This document shows, piece by piece, positions 1 through 7,964 of a stretch of DNA of 64,000 nucleotides (positions are counted from its first letter, which is position 1; each line of letters begins with the position of its first letter). The translations under genes were made by a program, and so were the position numbers. The DNA is from Nocardia amamiensis (GTDB taxonomy: Bacteria > Actinomycetota > Actinomycetes > Mycobacteriales > Mycobacteriaceae), in the NCBI RefSeq assembly GCF_015477605.1, contig NZ_JADLQX010000021.1, forward strand, positions 1 to 64,000, written 5' to 3'. A model generated the notes under the pieces. That model was not told where the DNA came from, did not search any database, and saw nothing but the letters and a program-made list of their open reading frames with translations.

Positions 1-125
1 ATGCCGAGATTCAGATCCAGGGCTGCGCGGGTTACGCGCAGGCGCGTTCGTACACGGTTGTCGAGATCATCGGCGATCACTACTCGAAGACCACCCTCTA
101 CGGGATGCCGTTCAGCATCGGCTGA
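1..125 (+). CDS. MspA-family porin, C-terminal end only (cut by window edge)
   Basis: The first complete codon is at position 3 and the frame closes with TGA at 123-125, leaving about 40 residues. The piece contains the pattern GCAGYAQARS and ends in YGMPFSIG. The complete MspA protein that follows has GCGGYAQARA and ends in WGQPFSLG, so the two are clearly related. MspA proteins form octameric outer-membrane (mycomembrane) channels for small hydrophilic solutes. The start and signal peptide lie outside the window. With the next gene this forms a tandem porin pair on one strand, 66 bp apart. Identification rests on the alignment with the neighbour. Confidence 0.8.
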   Translation, partial: AEIQIQGCAGYAQARSYTVVEIIGDHYSKTTLYGMPFSIG

Positions 126-191
126 CGCTGGTCGGACCTGTCAAATCTCTTTTCGCTGAAGCGAACTCGATCCTCTAGGGGTACTACTATC

Positions 192-860
192 ATGTTCGAT
201 CGCAAAATGCTGGCGCGCGCGGCGGGGCTGTGCGCGTCCGCGGCTATCACCGTGGGTCTGCTCTCGACAGGTGCGGCGAACGCCGACACCTTCGTCCCGC
301 TGCCGGGCGGGGAACTCGTCAAGACTCTCTCGGACGGCACCGTCGTGACGATTCGCTTGGCCGGCGAGTCGGCCACCATCAGCCCGTCCATGGGCTCGAC
401 GCCGCTGCACCGCAATGCGTGGGTGTCCGGTAGCGCGCAGGTGGAACTGTCGGGTACGGCCGGGGGCAAGATCTTCCCCGGTTACACCGTTGGCTGCCAG
501 GTCAACATCGCGGGCGGCGGCGCCACCGGCGGTATGGACGGCAATGTCGATTGGAGCGGCGACACCGTGACCGGTGGCGTCGGCGCCAATAGTGGCGGCA
601 ACCTGTCGCTGGGTCCGGGTCAGGCGAAGTCGTTCTACGTGCTCGATCTGGAGCAGGCCGATGACTTCGGTAATGAATCGCACAAGACCCGGAATGCGTT
701 CAAGGGCACCAGCGGTTCGGTCACCTGGGCCGATGAGACCATCGGCCTGAACGGCTGCGGCGGCTACGCCCAGGCGCGGGCTTTCGTCAGCGTCGAGGTG
801 GAGACCGACAACGTCATCACCTGGGTGACGCTGTGGGGTCAGCCCTTCAGCCTCGGCTGA
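192..860 (+). CDS. MspA-family mycomembrane porin
   Basis: This protein of 222 residues starts with a classical Sec signal peptide: a basic N-terminus, a hydrophobic stretch and a cleavage site after about residue 31 (GAANA|DTF). The mature part has the Gly/Ser/Thr-rich alternating pattern of the MspA beta fold. It also carries the family's C-terminal GCGGYAQARAF segment followed by a last strand ending WGQPFSLG. The size agrees with MspA (about 210 residues). It should be exported, assemble as an oligomeric channel in the mycolate outer membrane and admit small polar solutes. It lies 66 bp behind a second MspA gene and is followed by a perfect hairpin terminator. The ATG is the only start that gives a proper signal peptide. 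Confidence 0.92.
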   Translation: MFDRKMLARAAGLCASAAITVGLLSTGAANADTFVPLPGGELVKTLSDGTVVTIRLAGESATISPSMGSTPLHRNAWVSGSAQVELSGTAGGKIFPGYTVGCQVNIAGGGATGGMDGNVDWSGDTVTGGVGANSGGNLSLGPGQAKSFYVLDLEQADDFGNESHKTRNAFKGTSGSVTWADETIGLNGCGGYAQARAFVSVEVETDNVITWVTLWGQPFSLG

Positions 861-886
861 GCGCCGAACACCCACCCGCACAATAC

Positions 887-920
887 GAACGGGCCCGTCG
901 CCGTCACGACGGGCCCGTTC
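887..920 (+). terminator. Hairpin terminator after the porin pair
   Basis: A perfect 14-bp stem, GAACGGGCCCGTCG with its complement, encloses a 6-nt loop. It starts 26 bp after the porin stop codon. No long T-run follows, as is usual for high-GC actinobacterial hairpins. Confidence 0.8.
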
Positions 921-1196
921 CGCTGTGTGTGCCATAAGCGAGGTCAGATCTCGTGCCGCGCGCTGGTCGAACCTTCGGCGAGCAGATAGCGAATCTGAAT
1001 CAGCACCTTGGGTGTGGGTCCATCAGGCCGGAAACGCTTCTTCGGATGCGTGGCGGGCAGCAACGAGCACTGCCGATGTCTCCACTTCGTGTGGAGTTGA
1101 GCGGTCCCGCGCTGCGGTCTTCGCGTGCCGGTGGGCAGATGCTCATCGGCCGAATGGCGAGCCCCGGCGAACTTCGTCGCCCAGTCCGCTGGTACG
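921..1196. other. Non-coding gap, no supportable gene
   Basis: The stretch between the porin terminator and the end of the SAF-domain gene has only Arg/Ser/Pro-rich open frames of the kind high GC produces by chance. None has a ribosome binding site, a recognisable motif or plausible composition. A decayed gene cannot be excluded. Confidence 0.6.
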
Positions 1197-1862
1197 TCAA
1201 TGGAAGACGACGGTGAGCGCGGTGCGCAGCGAAGCCCCGGCCACGGTGGCGGCGTGTTCGGCGTCCATCGCAACCAAGACCACGCGTTCGGCGGTGCCCC
1301 GTTCGGCGCCCGTGCGCGAGACCAGGATGACGGCGGCATCGGTGGCCAGAGTGCGGGCAGGCCGGGCGCCCGGTGAGTTCGATTCTTCCGCGCCGATCAC
1401 GTCTACGCGATCGCCGGCACGGAGGATGTCCGCGACCGCGGTGTCGGCGAGGCGAATGGGAACGATCCTGGCGTCCCGGGCTCCGGTGGCTGCCGTGGCC
1501 AACCTTGGACCCACGACGCGCAGGTCGGTGAAGACTTCTCCCTGACGGACCGCACCGGTCAGCGTCGCGCCGACGAGAACGGCGGGATCGGTGACCGCGC
1601 CCGCGGGCAGTGTGCCCGCTTCGCGCGGCGCCGAGCGCAGGTCGCCCGGCTCGAGCAGCCCTCCGGGCGCCAGATCCCGTGCCGCGATCACGACCGTCGT
1701 GCTGTCGGTGCCGGGATCACCACGCACGAAGAGGGCGGCCGCGAGTACGGCGAGGACGGCCGCGAGTATCCGTCGGACGAGGACGGCGTCGGCCCAGGGC
1801 GGGCGCTCCCACCCGGAGGGATTCCAGCCGCCCCGGCCCAGGTCGGCAAGTGCGCGAGTCAT
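1197..1862 (-). CDS. SAF-domain membrane protein, CpaB/RcpC-like (Rv0990c-like)
   Basis: The 221-residue protein has a short cytoplasmic N-terminus, one membrane segment at about residues 29-46 and then an SAF domain at about 57-115 with the typical VVIAARDLAPGGLLEPGDLR pattern. It is related to CpaB/RcpC proteins of Flp-pilus assembly, but no pilus genes are nearby. Position matches M. tuberculosis Rv0990c, upstream of an FmdB-type gene, so a general envelope role is more likely than pilus assembly. The substrate is unknown. It may be transcribed with the downstream-facing FmdB and cyclo-ligase genes on the same strand, all in the conserved order. Confidence 0.8.
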   Translation of the reverse strand: MTRALADLGRGGWNPSGWERPPWADAVLVRRILAAVLAVLAAALFVRGDPGTDSTTVVIAARDLAPGGLLEPGDLRSAPREAGTLPAGAVTDPAVLVGATLTGAVRQGEVFTDLRVVGPRLATAATGARDARIVPIRLADTAVADILRAGDRVDVIGAEESNSPGARPARTLATDAAVILVSRTGAERGTAERVVLVAMDAEHAATVAGASLRTALTVVFH

Positions 1863-1949
1863 GGCCGGATCCTATGGCCGAACTCACACCTGCCCGCCCG
1901 GCATCAGGGCTGACTGTGGATAAGCGACGAGGCTGTGGAAAACGTCGAA

Positions 1950-2240
1950 TCAGCTGGCCACAGCCGTGCTGGCGGCCGGGGTGGAACTGCTGGACGCGCT
2001 GGAGTCGGCAGACGAGCTGGAACCGCTGTCGGACTTCGCGGGCTCGCTCGCGGTGGACGCGCCGCCGCGGCTGTCGGTGCGGTAGAAGCCGCTGCCCTTG
2101 AAGACGATGCCGACCGAGTTGAACAGCTTGCGCAGCTTTCCCGAGCACTCCGAGCAGACGCTCAGAGCTTCGTCGGTGAAGGACTGAACGATGTCGAAGC
2201 GGTTGTCACACTGGGTGCACGCGTACGAGTAAGTTGGCAC
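1950..2240 (-). CDS. FmdB-family zinc-ribbon regulatory protein
   Basis: A small protein of about 96 residues. It begins VPTYSYACTQCDNRFD and has two CxxC pairs, at Cys8/Cys11 and Cys29/Cys32, which form the FmdB zinc ribbon. The segment FKGSGFYRTD is also typical of the family. The C-terminal third is a low-complexity Ser/Ala tail. The GTG at 2240 is preferred to the longer frame because GGAGGA sits just upstream and the family begins with PTYxYxC. M. tuberculosis Rv0991c, in the same position, has been described as a redox-responsive chaperone-like protein; I infer a similar role. It sits between the SAF gene and the cyclo-ligase gene. Confidence 0.88.
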   Translation of the reverse strand: MPTYSYACTQCDNRFDIVQSFTDEALSVCSECSGKLRKLFNSVGIVFKGSGFYRTDSRGGASTASEPAKSDSGSSSSADSSASSSSTPAASTAVAS

Positions 2241-2309
2241 AGGATCCTCCGCGGTATTCGTCAACCTGGCACTCTACAGGCGACAGTGCCAACACCGCCA
2301 ATCGGCATT

Positions 2310-2915
2310 TCATTCCCCGGCGCTATCGCCGAGTCTTCGCAGGCCGCCGCTCGGTGTCAGAGCCCAGCCCATGCGCCGATCGTGCGGCTCCTCGGGCAAC
2401 CGCTCCACCAGCTCGTCGTCCCTTACCACCGCGATCAGCCGCGCGTCCGGGCGCGCGGCAGGCAGGGTGCGGTCGTAGTAGCCCGCGCCGCGGCCGAGCC
2501 GGACGCCGCGGCGGTCCACCGCGAGCGCGGGAACCAGGATCACCTCGGCCCTGGCCACCGTGGCCGGAGGCAGCACCGTGCCGATCGGCTCCAGCAGTCC
2601 GTAGCGGGCGCGGCGCATGGCATCCGCGCCCGTGTACTCGGCCCAGCTCAGCGGCCCAGGCGGCCCGGTGACGGGCAGCAGCACCCGCGCGCCGCCGGTC
2701 CGCAGCGCGTCCAGCATGGCCGTCGAGCCCGGCTCCAGGTCGACCGGCACATACGCGCAGACCCACTCCCGCGCGCCGAGCGCGGCGACCGCGGCGGCCA
2801 AGGCGAGCGCCTCGTCCGCGTGGTCAGTGGCACTCATCACAGCTCGCCGGGCCGCCAGTTCGATGCGCCATGCATGTTTATCGCGCTCGCCGGGCATCTT
2901 CACAGTGATCACCAT
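2310..2915 (-). CDS. 5-formyltetrahydrofolate cyclo-ligase
   Basis: About 201 residues. The family hallmark RLGRGAGYYDR, which corresponds to the GxGxGYYDR substrate and Mg-ATP site, is near residue 145. A LLEPIG segment near residue 110 and an N-terminal basic helix for ATP binding (KHAWRIELAARR) are also present. The enzyme converts 5-formyl-THF to 5,10-methenyl-THF with ATP, recycling folate in the cytoplasm. The start at 2915 has a GGTGAG ribosome binding site. A longer frame to 3071 would overlap galU and encode Pro/Arg-rich junk. It is divergent from galU with 62 bp between starts, and its place equals Rv0992c. Confidence 0.9.
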   Translation of the reverse strand: MVITVKMPGERDKHAWRIELAARRAVMSATDHADEALALAAAVAALGAREWVCAYVPVDLEPGSTAMLDALRTGGARVLLPVTGPPGPLSWAEYTGADAMRRARYGLLEPIGTVLPPATVARAEVILVPALAVDRRGVRLGRGAGYYDRTLPAARPDARLIAVVRDDELVERLPEEPHDRRMGWALTPSGGLRRLGDSAGE

Positions 2916-2977
2916 AGGCTCACCCCGGTACCGGGTCGGCGCGACGCCGAGCCGGCGGCGTGATGGATGGATAGGGT

Positions 2978-3940
2978 ATGCGCATGACAGCAAAGGCCGG
3001 ACAGCCCGGTGACACCGCGGTGGTGTCGTGCTTCCGCACGGCCGTGGTGCCCGCGGCGGGGCTGGGAACACGGTTCCTGCCCGCGACCAAGACGGTGCCC
3101 AAGGAGCTCCTTCCGGTGGTGGACACCCCCGGCATCGAGCTGGTCGCCAGCGAGGCGGCCGACTCCGGCGCCGAGCGCCTGGTGATCGTCACGTCGCCGG
3201 GCAAGGACGGCGTCGTCGCCCACTTCGTCGAGGACCTGGTGCTGGAGAGCACGCTCGCCGAGCGCGGCAAGTACAAGTTGCTGGAGAAGGTGCGCAAGGC
3301 GCCTGCGCTGCTCGACGTCACCTCGGTGGTCCAGGAGGAGCCGCTCGGCCTCGGCCACGCGGTCGCCCAAGCGGAGCAAGCCCTCGACGCCGACGAGGAC
3401 GCGATCGCGGTGCTGCTGCCCGACGACCTGGTGCTGCCCTGCGGTGTGCTCGATGTGATGAGCCGGGTGCGCCGCAAGCGCGGCGGGACGGTGCTGTGCG
3501 CCATCGACGTGCCGAAGGACGAGGTAAGCGCCTACGGCGTGTTCGACGTTGCGCCGGTGCCGGACGCGGTGAACCCGAACGTGCTGCGCGTCAAGGGAAT
3601 GGTGGAGAAGCCCGCGCTCGCCGACGCGCCGTCGACGTTCGCCGCCGCGGGGCGCTACCTGCTGGACCGCGCCATCTTCGACGCGCTGCGCCGCATCGAG
3701 CCCGGCGCGGGCGGCGAGCTGCAACTCACGGACGCCATCGCACTGCTGATCGCCGAAGGACATCCGGTTCATGTGGTGGTGCACCGTGGGTCGCGCCACG
3801 ATTTGGGCAACCCGGGCGGTTATCTTCGTGCTGCGGTCGATTTCGCACTGGAACGAGAGGAATACGGCCCCGCCCTTCGGGAGTGGCTGCAGCACCGCCT
3901 CGGTCCGGACTGGGATCCGCAGCTGACTACCGACGACTGA
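2978..3940 (+). CDS. galU: UTP-glucose-1-phosphate uridylyltransferase
   Basis: This protein of 320 residues has the nucleotidyltransferase signature PAAGLGTRFLPATK followed by PKELLPVVD near residues 25-48, and the LPDD metal site near 145. A second start lies two codons downstream at 2984. The enzyme makes UDP-glucose from glucose-1-phosphate and UTP, feeding trehalose, glucan and cell-wall glycan synthesis in the cytosol. Length is slightly above the usual 300. It leads the + strand run galU-glp-rimJ-glpR, the same order as Rv0993-Rv0996. The gap before glp is 151 bp and shows no clear terminator. Confidence 0.95.
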   Translation: MRMTAKAGQPGDTAVVSCFRTAVVPAAGLGTRFLPATKTVPKELLPVVDTPGIELVASEAADSGAERLVIVTSPGKDGVVAHFVEDLVLESTLAERGKYKLLEKVRKAPALLDVTSVVQEEPLGLGHAVAQAEQALDADEDAIAVLLPDDLVLPCGVLDVMSRVRRKRGGTVLCAIDVPKDEVSAYGVFDVAPVPDAVNPNVLRVKGMVEKPALADAPSTFAAAGRYLLDRAIFDALRRIEPGAGGELQLTDAIALLIAEGHPVHVVVHRGSRHDLGNPGGYLRAAVDFALEREEYGPALREWLQHRLGPDWDPQLTTDD

Positions 3941-4091
3941 CGGGCCCGTCCGGGGTTTCGCCGAGAGCGGACCGTCGGGTACGAATGGTGGTTCACCGCG
4001 GTGCGCGCGAACGCGCTTGCGCCGCGGTGCGATCCCGCGCGCCGGCGCAGGCGGAATCGGATGGAGTGCGGAGAGGATCAGGAAGGGCTGG

Positions 4092-5348
4092 ATGCGCTCG
4101 GTTGAGGATCAGCAGATCAAGGTGACCGCCGCGGCGGTCGCGCCTCGGCCGGTCCGGGTCGCGATTTCCGAGGCCCAGGGGCTGCTGTGCGCCGAGGACG
4201 TCGTCACCGAGCGTCCGTTGCCCGGTTTCGATCAGGCCGCGATCGACGGCTACGCGGTGCGCAGCGTCGACGTCGCCTCCGCGGGCGCCGACATCCGCGA
4301 CGAGGAAGGCAATCTCGTCGACCTGACCCTTCCCGTCGTCGGCGAGGTGGTCGCCGGATCGCGTCAGCCGATCCGGTTGCAGCCGCGCCAGACCGTCCGG
4401 GTGGATACCGGCGCGCCGATGCCGACACTGGCCGACGCCGTTCTCCCATTGGATTTCACCGACGGTGGACGGGCCAGGATCAAGGTGTACGAGCCGGTGC
4501 GCTCCGGGGATTACGTCCGGCGCGTCGGCGACGACGTCCAGCCGGGCGATGTCGCGGTGCGGGCGGGAACCATCATCGGCGCGGCGCAAGTCGGTCTGCT
4601 CGCCGCGGTCGGACAGGACAAGGTCCTGGTGCACCCGCGACCGCGATTATCGGTGATCTCGGTGGGCGGGGAGCTGATCGACATCGACCGCACGCCCGGC
4701 CCGGGCCAGGTCTACGACGTGAACTCCTACGCGCTGGCCGCGGCCGCCCGGGACGCGGGCGCGGACGTGAACCGGGTCGGCATCGTGAGTTCCGATCCGC
4801 GCCGGTTGCGTGACGTGGTCGAGGGGCAGCTCGTGCGCTCCGAGGTCGTGGTCATCGCGGGCGCGGTCGGCGGCTGGGCCTCCGAGCAGATCCGGGAGGC
4901 GCTGGAGGGGCTCGGCGAGCTCGAGATCACCCGGGTGGCCATGCATCCCGGTTCGGTGCAGGGCTTCGGCAAGCTCGGCCGAGACGAGGTGCCGACCTTC
5001 CTGCTGCCCTCCAACCCGGTCGGCGCGCTGGTGGTGTTCGAGGTGATGGTGCGGCCGCTGATCCGGATCGCCTTGGGGCGCAGGCATCCCATGCGCCGGA
5101 TCATCCGCGCGCGCACGATCATGCCGATCAGCTCCATGGCCGGGCGGAAGGGATTCCTGCGCGCGCAACTCATGCGAGACGAGGCGACCGGCGAATACCT
5201 GGTGCAGCCACTGGGCAGCGCGAACTCGTCCTCGCACCTGCTCGCCACCCTCGCCGAGGCGAACAGCCTGATCGTGATCGACCCGGACGACACCGAGATC
5301 CGCACCGGTGACGAGGTCCAGGTGGCCTTTCTCGCGCAGCGCGGCTGA
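4092..5348 (+). CDS. glp: Gephyrin-like protein Glp (MoeA family)
   Basis: A MoeA-fold protein of 418 residues with the N-terminal DQAAIDGYAVRS motif, DTGAPMP, the MogA-like SVGGELID segment and LPSNPVGALVVFE near the C-terminal part. The molybdopterin loop normally reading GGVSVGD is GAVGGWASE here, so molybdenum insertion activity may be weak or lost. In corynebacteria the MoeA paralogue in this locus (Glp) binds FtsZ and a membrane receptor, linking division with polar growth. Rv0994 holds the same position in M. tuberculosis. ATG 4092, preceded by AGGAAGG, is preferred over the open frame from 4017, whose extra residues are basic junk. No other moa/moe gene lies nearby, which fits a non-enzymatic role. 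Confidence 0.85.
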   Translation: MRSVEDQQIKVTAAAVAPRPVRVAISEAQGLLCAEDVVTERPLPGFDQAAIDGYAVRSVDVASAGADIRDEEGNLVDLTLPVVGEVVAGSRQPIRLQPRQTVRVDTGAPMPTLADAVLPLDFTDGGRARIKVYEPVRSGDYVRRVGDDVQPGDVAVRAGTIIGAAQVGLLAAVGQDKVLVHPRPRLSVISVGGELIDIDRTPGPGQVYDVNSYALAAAARDAGADVNRVGIVSSDPRRLRDVVEGQLVRSEVVVIAGAVGGWASEQIREALEGLGELEITRVAMHPGSVQGFGKLGRDEVPTFLLPSNPVGALVVFEVMVRPLIRIALGRRHPMRRIIRARTIMPISSMAGRKGFLRAQLMRDEATGEYLVQPLGSANSSSHLLATLAEANSLIVIDPDDTEIRTGDEVQVAFLAQRG

Positions 5349-5351
5349 GAC

Positions 5352-6011
5352 GTGGACGCGATGAACGTTTTCCGGGTCACGCAGCATCCGGGGTGGCCCG
5401 CGCGACTCGGTCCGGTCCGGGTGGCCGCGGGACGGGTGACTCTGCGTCCGGTTCGGCTGCGCGACGCGGCGGCGTGGAGCCGGATCCGGCTGCGGGACCG
5501 GGAACATCTCGAGCCTTGGGAGCCGACCGGCCGCGGGGCTTGGGAGGCGCGCAACCACGCGTCCAATTGGCCTTCGCTGTGGTCGAGCCTGAAGGCGGAG
5601 GCTCGCCGCGGCGCGATGATCCCCCTGGTGATCGAAGTGGACGGCGTGTTCAGCGGGCAGCTGACCGTCGGCAATATCGTGCGCGGGGCGCTGCGCTCGG
5701 CCTGGATCGGTTACTGGGTGGCCAAGGATCTCAGCGGGCACGGCGTCGCCACCGCGGCGTTGGCGCTCGGACTCGACCACTGCTTCGGTCCGGTGGGCTT
5801 GCACCGGGTCGAGGCGACCGTACGACCGGAGAATCTGGCCAGTCAGGCGGTGCTCCGCAACGTCGGTTTCCGCGAAGAGGGGCTGCTGCGGCGCTACCTC
5901 GACGTGGACGGCGCCTGGCGCGATCACCTCCTGGTCGGCATGACCATCGAGGAGGTAGTGGGGACGGTTCTGGACCGGCTGGTGCGCGAGGGGCGCGTCA
6001 CCCTGCTGTAG
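5352..6011 (+). CDS. rimJ: GNAT acetyltransferase, RimJ/RimL type
   Basis: The 219-residue protein has an N-terminal beta strand TLRPVRLRDAAAW, the acetyl-CoA loop region near GYWVAKDLSGHGVATAA (about residues 122-138), and the RimJ-type ending HRVEATVRPENLASQAVL followed by GFREEG. These are standard for acetyltransferases that modify N-termini of ribosomal or other proteins. The GTG start at 5352 lies 3 bp after the glp stop; an ATG at 5361 is also possible. The place equals Rv0995. Translational coupling with glp is likely. The substrate is unknown. Confidence 0.9.
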   Translation: MDAMNVFRVTQHPGWPARLGPVRVAAGRVTLRPVRLRDAAAWSRIRLRDREHLEPWEPTGRGAWEARNHASNWPSLWSSLKAEARRGAMIPLVIEVDGVFSGQLTVGNIVRGALRSAWIGYWVAKDLSGHGVATAALALGLDHCFGPVGLHRVEATVRPENLASQAVLRNVGFREEGLLRRYLDVDGAWRDHLLVGMTIEEVVGTVLDRLVREGRVTLL

Positions 6012-6271
6012 CGCGGGGCTACCGAACACGGTGGCATTGGTGGAAATGTGACAGGTGTGGCGGATGTGCACGGCGCGCCTGCGGGAACTTGGTGCTACCC
6101 GGAATTAGCCTACGGACGTCGATGGTGCGTCTTGCGTCATCGGCAGGGAGCCTGCGGGTGTCCGGCGTCGACGCGATTGCGTCGGACGGGGAGCCGGACG
6201 AGCGCGGCGTATCACGCGCCGCTCGCGGGCCGAGCCGGACGAAATCCAGGCGGGACGGAGGTGCTGACGCG

Positions 6272-7384
6272 ATGCCGAATTCGATCCTGTGGATCGGTCT
6301 TGTCGTGCTCTGGGTCTTCGTCCTGTTCCCGATGCTCGCCGACCGCCACCCTCGGATCCGCCGGACCACCGATGCCGCGCTGGCGACCCGGGTCCTGCAC
6401 CGCGGCGGAGGCAAACGACGGCTCAGAAGAAAGGGCCCGGCCGCCGGGCACGAAACCGATCCGAACTGGCGGCCTCGCCGCGTATCGAGAGAGTATGCCC
6501 ATAGCGATGATGCGGAGGACCGGATGACGACACCGGCCGACGAGCCCGTCACCGAGACCGACGGGGACAATCTTCCCGTGCCCTTGGACGCCGCGGCATC
6601 CGACATCGCTGACGCCGAATCGGAGGACATCGACGCGGCCGACATCGAATCGGAGGATATCGACCCGGACGACGTCGATGCGGCCGACTCCGACCACCCG
6701 CTTGGCGCCGCGGACGACTCGGACGACGACGTGGAAGCGGCCGAAGTTGCTGCGAAGATCGACGCGGCAACCGATGATGACGGCGTGGGCGCACACAACC
6801 CAGAATTGGCCGCGGCCAGAATCCCGCCTGCGCGCTCCACCGCGCCCGCCCGCGTCACCTATCCGGAAGACGACGAGACCGATACGGACGAAACGGATTT
6901 CGTCCCCACTCGCCGCGGCCGCGGCGGCTTCGACCCCGAGGCCGACGCCATCGCCCGCGCCGCCCGCTACACCTTCCGCCAGCGCGCCGTGCTCGGCCTG
7001 GTGCTCACCGCCATCCTCTGCGGCGCGCTCGCGTTCGTGCTGACGCCCCTGCTGTGGTGGGGCACCGGGCTCTCCTCGGTCGTGCTCGTGACCTACCTGG
7101 CCTACCTGCGCAAGCAAGTGCGAATGGAGGAGGAGATCCGCCGCAAGCGCGCCGCCCGCCTCAACCGCGGCCGCGGCGGAGCCGATCCGCAGGCACGCCG
7201 AGCCGCCGTCCCGCACGGCGCCATGGACCGCGACACCGCCCGCGCCCTCCGCCGCCGCTCCGCGCTGGTCGACCCCGACGACGAAGACCCCCTGTTCGAC
7301 CACCTCGACCCCTTCGACCCCGCCACCGCCCGCGCCCTGCGTAGCCGCGCCACCGGCGACGTCCGCCGCGCGGCCGGCGAGTAA
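6272..7384 (+). CDS. glpR: Glp receptor-type membrane protein (GlpR/SepX family)
   Basis: A protein of about 370 residues. It has an N-terminal membrane helix (about residues 4-22, SILWIGLVVLWVFVLFPMLA), a basic patch, and a long disordered linker of about residues 90-220 very rich in Asp, Glu and Ala. Two close hydrophobic helices follow near 250-285, then a basic amphipathic coiled segment KQVRMEEEIRRKRAARLN and a charged tail. This layout matches the actinobacterial GlpR/SepX proteins, which recruit Glp to the division site and poles. It is the third gene after glp, as Rv0996 is in M. tuberculosis. The start was set at ATG 6272 because the hydrophobic helix follows at once; upstream the frame is Arg-rich shadow sequence. 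Confidence 0.82.
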   Translation: MPNSILWIGLVVLWVFVLFPMLADRHPRIRRTTDAALATRVLHRGGGKRRLRRKGPAAGHETDPNWRPRRVSREYAHSDDAEDRMTTPADEPVTETDGDNLPVPLDAAASDIADAESEDIDAADIESEDIDPDDVDAADSDHPLGAADDSDDDVEAAEVAAKIDAATDDDGVGAHNPELAAARIPPARSTAPARVTYPEDDETDTDETDFVPTRRGRGGFDPEADAIARAARYTFRQRAVLGLVLTAILCGALAFVLTPLLWWGTGLSSVVLVTYLAYLRKQVRMEEEIRRKRAARLNRGRGGADPQARRAAVPHGAMDRDTARALRRRSALVDPDDEDPLFDHLDPFDPATARALRSRATGDVRRAAGE

Positions 7385-7475
7385 CCAGCACACATCCGGG
7401 CAGGTCAGGCCACCGATTCGGAGTCTGATGGCCCGGCCTGATACAGTGTCACAGCGCGGTTCCCCGGAGCCGCAC

Positions 7476-7548
7476 GGGGCTATAGCGCAGTTGGTAGCGC
7501 GTCTCGTTCGCATCGAGAAGGTCAGGGGTTCGATTCCCCTTAGCTCCA
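7476..7548 (+). tRNA. tRNA-Ala (anticodon CGC)
   Basis: The 73-nt cloverleaf has acceptor arm GGGGCTA paired with TAGCTCC (one G-T pair), a D-arm with GCGC repeats around AGTTGGTA, an anticodon stem TCTCG/CGAGA with loop TTCGCAT, and a T-arm AGGGG/CCCCT around TTCGATT. The loop places CGC at positions 34-36, reading GCG (Ala). The discriminator base is A, and CCA is not encoded. Confidence 0.95.
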
Positions 7549-7557
7549 CGCATCGGA

Positions 7558-7588
7558 GGCTCATGCTCATGGAGAGCATGAGCCTTTT
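7558..7588 (+). terminator. Rho-independent terminator of the tRNA-Ala unit
   Basis: An 11-bp perfect stem, GGCTCATGCTC with its complement, has a 5-nt loop and is followed directly by TTTT. It starts 10 bp after the tRNA. Confidence 0.9.
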
Positions 7589-7604
7589 GCGTTCCGCGTG
7601 TTTT

Positions 7605-7660
7605 GTGGGGGTGCAACCCCCACGCCCCGCCCGGCGGGCTTTGCCCCCGGACCCCCGTGC
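7605..7660. repeat. GC-rich hairpin and palindromic intergenic repeat
   Basis: Positions 7605-7612 (GTGGGGGT) pair perfectly with 7616-7623. A C-rich and G-rich stretch follows, including CGCCCGGCGGGC. This looks like a dispersed intergenic GC repeat rather than part of a gene. No second copy was recognised in this window. Confidence 0.5.
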
Positions 7661-7964
7661 TTGTGGTTGCGTTGGGTGGTCATGGTTCGAGTAAGTTCCC
7701 GGGCAGGTCAGGCCGGGTTCCGAGAAAGTCCCGGCCACCGGAGGCGTCCGCTCGTGTGCATTGTCGCGGTATCGAGTGCTTGCCGAGTCGGCACAGCCTG
7801 GGACGTTGGTGGTGACGTGCGGGTAGAACTCGGCGTCGATCTGGTTGATCGACGGTCCGGCAGACTGGCGGCTCGTTCCTCCTGGGGCAAAGCACCGGGA
7901 GGCGAGTGTTCGTGGAGAGCACGCCGGTGAGCTACGGCTGGAACGCGCGCTCACCTATCCGACA
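7661..7964. other. Gap without gene
   Basis: About 300 bp between the tRNA terminator region and the end of the lysozyme-domain gene. Open frames here are short, Arg-rich and without start context. Nothing further was recognised. Confidence 0.6.

Noticed and set aside
944..1339. Minus-strand frame in the gap before the SAF gene
   Set aside because: It overlaps the SAF gene, has no ribosome binding site and no recognisable motif.
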